64,000 nt of DNA, from NCBI GenBank assembly GCA_002280515.1, contig NCEA01000004.1, positions 21,539 through 85,538 of the forward strand. The letters are read 5' to 3'. Source of the DNA: Rhodobacterales bacterium 32-67-9 (GTDB taxonomy: Bacteria; Pseudomonadota; Alphaproteobacteria; Rhodobacterales; Rhodobacteraceae). Each line of letters starts with the position of its first letter. The first letter of the stretch is position 1. Of the stretch, positions 44,284-50,775 are shown piece by piece. A model generated the notes under the pieces. The model did no database searches and was not told where the DNA came from. It was given only the letters and a program-made list of their open reading frames with translations. The translations under genes were made by a program, and so were the position numbers.

Positions 44284-45366
44284 TCAGGCCGCGAGCGGCG
44301 CTCGAGCGCCCTGGCGTGCAAGCGCTAGGGCCTGCACCTCGAAACCCAGAAGCTCGCGGCGGACCGGGCCGAAATGCAGCGGCATCTGCCCGTGGTCGAC
44401 GAGGGCACCGGGTGCCGTCGATCGCGCGAGGTCGGCATTGCGGCCGATGCGGCCGAGATAGAGGCTCTCGGTCCAGACGCCGCCGGCGCGGATCAGCGCG
44501 TGCCGTTCGAAAAGCAGGCCATGGCTGACCGCGAGGATGCCCGCGCCGGTCCAGACCGCGCTGCGGCCGTCGACGAGATGCCGGGCCTCGACGAGGACTT
44601 CGGTCTCGCCGAAGAGATATTCGACATCGGTGCCCGACAGCGCGACGCGCTGGCCCGCGCGCAGGATCACGTCGCCGGGCAGGCCGAAATGACGGGCGCT
44701 CAGACGCACCGTCCCGAGCGCGCCGACCGACGGGGCGATGACGCGGCCCTGCCAGAGCACGGGAAGGGCGCGATTGTCGGCGGTCCGCACCCGGTCGCCC
44801 GGACGCAGCGAGGCAACCGGGCGCGGGCCATCGACGGTTTCGACAAGCGTGTCGGGTGCCAGGCCGGGCATCGGCCCGACCGTCTGCCAGTGGTCCGCGA
44901 GCCCGACCCAGCCGACCCCTGGATGGCGGAACCGTGTGGCATTCGTGCCGAAGAGTGCCGCGACCTCGTCGGGCAATACCGGCAGCGCGCCGTGGGCCTC
45001 CTGCTGGCGGATCGTGCCGCGCGTCAGGTTCTCGGCGGTCAGGAGGCTTCGTCCGCGCGGCCGGTCCCAGTGATAGCTGAGCCGCATCCGGCCTGACATT
45101 GGCTCCCGGCCAAGGCCGATGGAGAGATGGCTGACATCCGCGCCGTGACGGCGCAGGAGGTGCATCCGCCCGCCCGGCATCGGTTCGATCGCGAAGATCC
45201 GTTCCGGTTCGTTCTGCGGCGACAGGCGAAGAACCGCCCCGGCCGTCCGGGCGATCTCTCCGAGGTCAAACTCCAGGACAAGCGTTCCCCAGTCAAGGTC
45301 GCTGTCCCTCACGTCCCGGTATCGGCGGGTGGCGCCATCGCGCTGCTGCACCAGATGCCAGCTCAT
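44284..45366 (-). CDS. Hint-domain protein (Hedgehog/intein fold, Hint_2 type)
   Basis: 360 aa. N-terminal half (1-165) is a beta-rich domain of unknown family; the C-terminal half (~168-320) is a Hint domain: GLAPDTLVETVDGPRPVASLRPGDRVRTAD, then RLSARHFGLPGDVILRAGQRVAL and LVEARHLVDGRSA. The canonical nucleophilic Cys at the domain start (often P-C-F-T-P-G-T) is Gly here (P-G-L-A-P-D-T), so self-splicing or auto-cleavage chemistry is unlikely or altered. Such proteins are common in Rhodobacterales and often near secreted calcium-binding proteins, absent here. ATG 45366 has GGAG 9 nt upstream; the frame to 45504 looks non-coding. Confidence 0.82.
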   Translation of the reverse strand: MSWHLVQQRDGATRRYRDVRDSDLDWGTLVLEFDLGEIARTAGAVLRLSPQNEPERIFAIEPMPGGRMHLLRRHGADVSHLSIGLGREPMSGRMRLSYHWDRPRGRSLLTAENLTRGTIRQQEAHGALPVLPDEVAALFGTNATRFRHPGVGWVGLADHWQTVGPMPGLAPDTLVETVDGPRPVASLRPGDRVRTADNRALPVLWQGRVIAPSVGALGTVRLSARHFGLPGDVILRAGQRVALSGTDVEYLFGETEVLVEARHLVDGRSAVWTGAGILAVSHGLLFERHALIRAGGVWTESLYLGRIGRNADLARSTAPGALVDHGQMPLHFGPVRRELLGFEVQALALARQGARAPLAA

Positions 45367-45656
45367 GCCGGATCGCTCCGGCCGGTAATCCGGCCCCACC
45401 CGGCGGGACTTGATCCCGCTTGTCCTGCCATTGCCCCAACCGCTCGATCCTGGCGACGTTGCGCCGAAGTTGCTTTTGCCCGTCTCGGGTCTCTGTTCGT
45501 ACACAAACTATGTCCGGATGCGAGTGATTTGTGAATCGCCTCGCGATTTCCGCAACGCCAACCTCATCGGCCGGTGACCATCCTGCAACACCGGCTGCGC
45601 ATTGAAGCCCGCAGGCGAAGCGAGTAGTTCTGGACCCGTCCATGAAGGAGCGCGCC
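45367..45656. other. Divergent intergenic region between the Hint gene and dapE
   Basis: No credible ORF. A near-perfect inverted repeat AATCGC/GCGATT (45534-45548) and an AT-richer stretch around 45500-45535 could hold promoters for both genes. Nothing stronger can be said. Confidence 0.5.
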
Positions 45657-46820
45657 GTGCCCGAACCCGTCGATCATGAACCCGTCGATCCCGTCCGCCT
45701 GACCGCCGAGCTGATCCGCTGCCCCTCTGTCACGCCGGAAGAGGGCGGGGCGCTGGTGCTGCTGGAAAGCCTTCTCGCCGAGGCCGGGTTCGACTGCCAC
45801 CGGGTGGACCGCAACGGCACACCGAACCTCTTTGCCCGCTGGGGGCGGCCCGGCGCGAACCGGAGCTTCGGTTTCAACGGTCATACCGATGTGGTTCCGG
45901 TCGGCGACGCGTCCGCCTGGACCCGCGATCCCTTCGGCGGCGAGATCGTCGACGGCTGGCTCTGGGGGCGCGGTGCCACCGACATGAAATCCGGGGTCGC
46001 CGCCTTTGTCGCCGCCGCGATCGACTTTGTCCGCGCGACACCGCCCGACGGCGCCATCGTCCTGACCATCACCGGCGACGAGGAGGGGTCGGGCAAGGAC
46101 GGCACCGTGGCGCTTCTCGACTGGATGGCGGCGCGGGGCGAGGCAATGTCAGTCTGTCTCGTGGGCGAGCCGACCTGCCCGGAGACACTCGGCGACATGA
46201 TGAAGATCGGCCGCCGGGGATCGTTGACCGCACATGTCGAGGCGAAGGGCGTACAGGGGCATTCCGCTTATCCGCACCGGGCGAAAAACCCGCTCCATGC
46301 GATGGTCCGGCTGCTGGACGGGCTCGCCGCCCACAGGCTCGATGACGGGACCGAACACTTCGACGCCTCGACCTTGGCGGTCACCACGATCGACACCGGC
46401 AACCCGGCCGGCAACGTCATCCCGGCACGGGCGCGCGCGACGATCAACATCCGCTTCAACGACGCGCATTCGGCGGCCAGCCTGTCGGACTGGCTGCGCG
46501 CCGAGGCCGCGAAGGTCGCGGCGGAGACGGGCGTAAGCTTCGGCCTCGACATCCAGGTCTCGGGCGAAAGCTTCCTCACCCCGCCGGGCGAATTCGTGCG
46601 GCTTGTCGCAGGCTCGGTCAAGGCCGAGACCGGCCGCGACCCGTCGCTGTCCACCTCCGGCGGCACGTCGGACGCACGCTTCGTCAAGGATCATTGCCCG
46701 GTCGTAGAGTTCGGGCTGGTCGGCAAGACCATGCATCAGGTCGACGAGAGGGTGGAGGTGGCGCAGATCGGCCAGCTCAAGGCGGTCTATACGCGGATCC
46801 TGCGCGATTACTTCGCCTGA
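45657..46820 (+). CDS. dapE: Succinyl-diaminopimelate desuccinylase
   Basis: 387 aa. DapE, dimetal M20 amidohydrolase, removes succinate from N-succinyl-LL-DAP, completing the branch begun by DapD and DapC. Metal ligands: His76 in [14 protein letters not shown], Asp109 in [14 protein letters not shown], and Glu142-Glu143 in [12 protein letters not shown]; further motifs VGEPTC and [33 protein letters not shown]. The GTG at 45657 is preferred because AAGGAG (45645-45650) is 6 nt upstream; an in-frame ATG at 45642 lacks one and would add five residues. Full length. Confidence 0.96.
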   Translation: MPEPVDHEPVDPVRLTAELIRCPSVTPEEGGALVLLESLLAEAGFDCHRVDRNGTPNLFARWGRPGANRSFGFNGHTDVVPVGDASAWTRDPFGGEIVDGWLWGRGATDMKSGVAAFVAAAIDFVRATPPDGAIVLTITGDEEGSGKDGTVALLDWMAARGEAMSVCLVGEPTCPETLGDMMKIGRRGSLTAHVEAKGVQGHSAYPHRAKNPLHAMVRLLDGLAAHRLDDGTEHFDASTLAVTTIDTGNPAGNVIPARARATINIRFNDAHSAASLSDWLRAEAAKVAAETGVSFGLDIQVSGESFLTPPGEFVRLVAGSVKAETGRDPSLSTSGGTSDARFVKDHCPVVEFGLVGKTMHQVDERVEVAQIGQLKAVYTRILRDYFA

Positions 46821-46953
46821 CGCGCTCTCCACATCGGGGCGCCTCGGCCCCCTCTATCACTGTGCGCCAAATCCCCGCGGCACCCCGCCCGTGCCGGTGC
46901 GGCACCTGCCGTTTCCGCATGACGTCGCGCTCCGGGCGTGCTAGCCAGCGGCC

Positions 46954-49209
46954 ATGGCCAGCATCCCTTCCAAATCCGAAATCCTCGACTGGATCGCCGA
47001 CAATCCCGGCCTTTCGGCCAAACGCGATATCGCCAAGGCCTTCGGCATCAAGGGGGCGGACCGGATCGAGTTGAAGCGGCTTTTGAAAGAGCTTGAGGGC
47101 GAAGGCACGCTGGAGCGCCGCCGCAAGACCTACCGCGATCCCGAAAAGCTGCCTCCGGTCACGATCCTCACGATCCTGCCGCCGGACAGGAACGGCGACC
47201 AGTTCGCGCGGCCAATGGAATGGCAGGGCGAGGCGCCAGAGCCGCGCGTCCTCTTCCAGCCGCGCAAGGCCGATGCCCCGGTGGCCGAGGGCGACCGCAT
47301 CCTCGCCCGCGTCAACGAAGTGAAGGGCGAGGATTATCACTATGAGGCCCGGCTGATCCGCAAGATCGGCAGCAACCCGCACAAGATCCTTGGCATCTTC
47401 CGCAAGGCGACCGAGGGCGGGCGCATCGTGCCCATCGACAAGGGTGCCGACAAGGAATGGACGGTCGCCGCCGATGCCACGCTGGGCGCGAAGGACGGCG
47501 AACTGGTCGAGGCTGAACTCGCCGGGCCGAAGGGCCGGATGGGCCTGCCGCGCGCGCGCATCATCGAGCGGCTGGGCGACCCCTCGGCCCCGAAGGCGGT
47601 GTCGCTGATCGCGATCCACCAGCACGGCATTCCCGACGATTTCCCGGACGCGGCGATCGAGGATGCCGACCGCATGAAACCCGCCCCGCTGGGTAAGCGG
47701 GAGGATCTGCGGCATCTGCCGTTCATCACCATCGACCCGGCCGATGCGCGCGACCATGACGATGCCTGCTTCGCCCATCCCGACGATGACGCGAAGAACG
47801 ACGGTGGCCACATCGTCTGGGTCGCCATCGCCGATGTGGCGCAATATGTTACGCCCGGCTCCGCGCTCGATCGCGAAGCGAGACACCGGGGCAATTCGAC
47901 CTACTTCCCCGACCGGGTCGTGCCGATGCTGCCGGACCGGCTGTCGGGCGATCTCTGTTCCCTGCACGAAGGCGTGGCGCGGCCGGTCCTTGCTGTCTGG
48001 ATGAAGCTTGACGCGAAGGGCCGCAAGGTCGCGCACCGGTTCACCCGTGCGATAATCAAATCCGTCGCCAGCCTCAACTACACCGAAGTGCAGGAGGCGC
48101 AGGACGGCCGCCCGAACGAACGCTGTGCCGGCCTTCTGGAGGAGGTCATCGCGCCCCTCTACGCCGCCTACGAGGCGACGAAGACGGCGCGGGCGATGCG
48201 CCAGCCGCTCGACCTTGACCTGCCGGAACGCAAGATCGAGCTGACCGAGGACGGCCGGGTGAAATCGGTTGCCTTCCGCGAACGGCTCGACGCTCACCGT
48301 CTGATCGAGGAATTCATGATCCTCGCCAACGTCGCGGCCGCCGAGGAACTGATCCGGCTGCGCCGCCCGCTTCTCTTCCGGGTGCACGAGGAACCTTCAC
48401 CCGAAAAACTCGACGCATTGCGCGAGGTCGCGGTCGCGTCCGGCTTCACGCTGGCGAAGGGGCAGGTCCTGAGGACCGAACATCTCAACCGGCTTCTGGC
48501 CCAGGCCGAGGGCACGGATTTCGACGAGCTTCTCAATATCACCACGCTACGGTCGATGACCCAGGCCTATTACACGCCCGAAAATTTCGGCCATTTCGGG
48601 CTGGCGCTCAAAAGTTACGCGCATTTCACCTCGCCGATCCGACGCTACTCCGACCTCATCGTTCACCGGGCGCTGATCCTGGGGCACGGCTGGGGCGAGG
48701 ACGGGTTGTCGCCGCAGGACATCGAGATGCTGGCGGAAACCGCCCTGCATATCTCGGAGACCGAGCGTCGCTCGATGGCGGCCGAGCGTGACACGACCGA
48801 CCGCTACCTCGCCGCCTATCTCGCCGACCGGGTCGGCAGCGAATTCGCCGGCCGCATCAGCGGGGTGACGCGGTTCGGCCTTTTCGTGAAGCTCGATGAG
48901 ACCGGCGCCGACGGGCTCATCCCCATCCGCTCGGTCGGGCGCGAGTTCTTCCATTACGACCAGCGGGCGCAGACCCTGATGGGCGCCGATACCGGCCTCA
49001 CGATCGGCATCGGCCAGCGGGTGACGGTGCGGCTCGCCGAGGCGGTGCCGGTCACCGGTGGCTTGATGCTTGAGCTTCTCGACATCGAAGGGCACGACGT
49101 TCCGGCCGGGGCCTCGGCGCGGCGTGGCAAACCTGTGGCGCGGCGTCCCGGCGCGGCACGCGCGAAGGCGGCAAAGATCCGCGGCAAGGTGGAACGCCGC
49201 CGCCGCTGA
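46954..49209 (+). CDS. rnr: Ribonuclease R
   Basis: 751 aa. 3'-5' hydrolytic exoribonuclease of the RNB family: N-terminal helix-turn-helix/cold-shock part (~1-220), RNB catalytic domain with FITIDPADARDHDDACFA (the metal-binding Asp cluster, ~residue 260) and SFHLSPIRRYSD-type block (HFTSPIRRYSDLIVHR), and a C-terminal S1 domain (GSEFAGRISGVTRFGLFVKLDETGADGLI) with a basic tail (RRPGAARAKAAKIRGKVERRRR). Degrades structured RNA. ATG 46954 lies 4 nt behind the CTAGCC, without a strong ribosome-binding site; it fits the family N-terminus. Confidence 0.95.
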   Translation: MASIPSKSEILDWIADNPGLSAKRDIAKAFGIKGADRIELKRLLKELEGEGTLERRRKTYRDPEKLPPVTILTILPPDRNGDQFARPMEWQGEAPEPRVLFQPRKADAPVAEGDRILARVNEVKGEDYHYEARLIRKIGSNPHKILGIFRKATEGGRIVPIDKGADKEWTVAADATLGAKDGELVEAELAGPKGRMGLPRARIIERLGDPSAPKAVSLIAIHQHGIPDDFPDAAIEDADRMKPAPLGKREDLRHLPFITIDPADARDHDDACFAHPDDDAKNDGGHIVWVAIADVAQYVTPGSALDREARHRGNSTYFPDRVVPMLPDRLSGDLCSLHEGVARPVLAVWMKLDAKGRKVAHRFTRAIIKSVASLNYTEVQEAQDGRPNERCAGLLEEVIAPLYAAYEATKTARAMRQPLDLDLPERKIELTEDGRVKSVAFRERLDAHRLIEEFMILANVAAAEELIRLRRPLLFRVHEEPSPEKLDALREVAVASGFTLAKGQVLRTEHLNRLLAQAEGTDFDELLNITTLRSMTQAYYTPENFGHFGLALKSYAHFTSPIRRYSDLIVHRALILGHGWGEDGLSPQDIEMLAETALHISETERRSMAAERDTTDRYLAAYLADRVGSEFAGRISGVTRFGLFVKLDETGADGLIPIRSVGREFFHYDQRAQTLMGADTGLTIGIGQRVTVRLAEAVPVTGGLMLELLDIEGHDVPAGASARRGKPVARRPGAARAKAAKIRGKVERRRR

Positions 49210-49302
49210 GGCGGAACCGCGCCCGCCCGCGAGACGGAGCTTTTCCGCCCGGTTCCGGCGCGCTACACTTTGCCCAAAGAAGAACGAGAGGCAGGCCGGG
49301 AC

Positions 49303-50559
49303 ATGCGCATTTCATCATTCATCGCCGTGGTTTCGACGCTCCTTCCCGCGATGGCCGGTGCCGCGGGCATGGTGCCGGCGGCGGCGGACAGTCAGGGCAG
49401 GATCATGGGCGGACCCGAAGAATTAATCCCGGCTTCGGCCAATCTCGGCTTCAACCGCTGGATCGAGGGTTTTCGCGGCCGCGCGCTGGCGCAGGGGATC
49501 AGTGCTGCGACCTTCGAGCGCGCCTTCCGTGGCATCGGCTACAACACCTCGGTGATCGAGAAGGACCGCAATCAGAGCGAATTCACCAAGGCGATCTGGG
49601 ATTATCTCGACAGCGCCGTGTCCGACAGCCGGGTCGAAAACGGCAAGGCGGCGCTGCGGCAGAATCGCCGGCTGCTCGACCAGATCGAGGCGCGCTACGG
49701 CGTTGACAAGGAGGTCGTCGTCGCGGTCTGGGGGCTCGAAAGTTCCTACGGGACCTATCGCGGCACGACGCCGCTGATCGAGGCGCTGGCGACCTTGGCC
49801 TATGACGGGCGGCGCGGTAGCTTTTTCGAAAGCCAGTTGATCGCGGCGCTTAAGATCGTCCAGGCCGGCGATGTCGACCCGCGCCAGATGACCGGAAGCT
49901 GGGCGGGGGCGATGGGACATACCCAGTTCATCCCCACTTCCTACCTTGCCTATGCGGTGGATTTCACCGGCGACGGAAAACGCGACATCTGGTCGGACAA
50001 CCCTGCCGACGCTTTGGCCTCGACTGCTGCCTACCTCGCGCGGTTCGGCTGGAACAAGGGCCAGCCCTGGGGCGTCGAGGTGCAGTTGCCGCGCGGCTTC
50101 GACTTCGGTCTGACCGGCGAGCGGGTGAAGAAATCGCCGGCCGAATGGGCTGCGCTCGGGGTGCGAGACGTGGACGGGCGCGCCGTGCCGAACCACGGTA
50201 CGGCCTCGATCCTGATGCCGGCGGGCGCGCGCGGGGCCGCCTTCATGATCTTCGAGAATTTCCACGTCATCGAGCGCTACAATTCCGCCGACGCCTATGT
50301 GATCGGGGTCGGGCATCTTGCCGACCGGCTGAAGGGCGGGCAGGCGATCCAGGCGAAATGGCCGCGCGAGGACCGCGCGCTGGTCTTCGCCGAACGCAAG
50401 GAATTGCAGGAACGGCTGTCGCAGGCGGGCTTTAGCACCGGCGGGGCGGACGGCAAGATCGGCCCCAACACGATCGCCGCGATCCGCGCCTATCAGCGGT
50501 CGATCGGAATGATCCCCGACGGCTATGCGAGCCTCGATATACTCAGAAGACTGAGATGA
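49303..50559 (+). CDS. Lytic murein transglycosylase (MltB-like, SLT_2) with peptidoglycan-binding domain
   Basis: 418 aa. Signal peptide residues 1-20 (ISSFIAVVSTLLPAMAGA), then the SLT_2 catalytic domain with the conserved Glu in VWGLESSYGTYRGTTPLIEALATLAYDGRR and GSWAGAMGHTQFIPTSYLAYAVDFTGDG (a second diagnostic block), and a C-terminal PG_binding_1 domain (residues ~345-418, GPNTIAAIRAYQRSIGMIPDG). Cuts the N-acetylmuramyl-N-acetylglucosamine bond in the periplasm. ATG 49303 starts the signal; an in-frame ATG at 49270 would break it. Convergent with dnaE2, with a hairpin and inverted repeats in the 200-nt gap. Confidence 0.94.
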   Translation: MRISSFIAVVSTLLPAMAGAAGMVPAAADSQGRIMGGPEELIPASANLGFNRWIEGFRGRALAQGISAATFERAFRGIGYNTSVIEKDRNQSEFTKAIWDYLDSAVSDSRVENGKAALRQNRRLLDQIEARYGVDKEVVVAVWGLESSYGTYRGTTPLIEALATLAYDGRRGSFFESQLIAALKIVQAGDVDPRQMTGSWAGAMGHTQFIPTSYLAYAVDFTGDGKRDIWSDNPADALASTAAYLARFGWNKGQPWGVEVQLPRGFDFGLTGERVKKSPAEWAALGVRDVDGRAVPNHGTASILMPAGARGAAFMIFENFHVIERYNSADAYVIGVGHLADRLKGGQAIQAKWPREDRALVFAERKELQERLSQAGFSTGGADGKIGPNTIAAIRAYQRSIGMIPDGYASLDILRRLR

Positions 50560-50564
50560 AAGAA

Positions 50565-50590
50565 CCCTGCCTTGCGCGAGCGAGGCAGGG
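50565..50590 (+). terminator. Hairpin behind the lytic transglycosylase gene
   Basis: CCCTGCCT (50565-50572) and AGGCAGGG (50583-50590), perfect 8-bp stem with a 10-nt loop, 6 nt behind the stop. No T-run; terminator-like. Confidence 0.5.
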
Positions 50591-50656
50591 CGCTTCCACT
50601 TGGGCGGTCATCGGCGTCCCCGCCTGTACCGCCCGGCCAGTCTGGCCGATTCCGGT

Positions 50657-50688
50657 TTCCACTTGGTTAAAATATCCCCGCCGGAGGC
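50657..50688 (-). repeat. Dispersed intergenic repeat, copy D (inverted arm)
   Basis: On the minus strand: CCTCCGGCGGGGATATTT then TAACCAAGTGGAA. Its 22-nt end (50657-50678) is 20/22 complementary to 50754-50775, so copies D and E form the ends of an inverted repeat of ~119 bp enclosing two hairpins: CCGGGGG-CCTTG-CCCCCGG (50704-50722) and GTGGGGG-CGCTG-CCCCCAC (50729-50747). Confidence 0.8.
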
Positions 50689-50728
50689 ATAGATTCCTAG
50701 CTTCCGGGGGCCTTGCCCCCGGATCCGC

Positions 50729-50775
50729 GTGGGGGCGCTGCCCCCACACCCCCGGGATATTTCAGCCAAGTGGAA
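50729..50775 (+). repeat. Dispersed intergenic repeat, copy E; overlaps the dnaE2 3' end
   Basis: Hairpin GTGGGGG-CGCTG-CCCCCAC (50729-50747), then ACCCCCGGGATATTTCAGCC and AAGTGGAA. Read on the minus strand, this part supplies the last codons (Pro-Leu-Gly) and the TGA stop of dnaE2. Confidence 0.8.
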
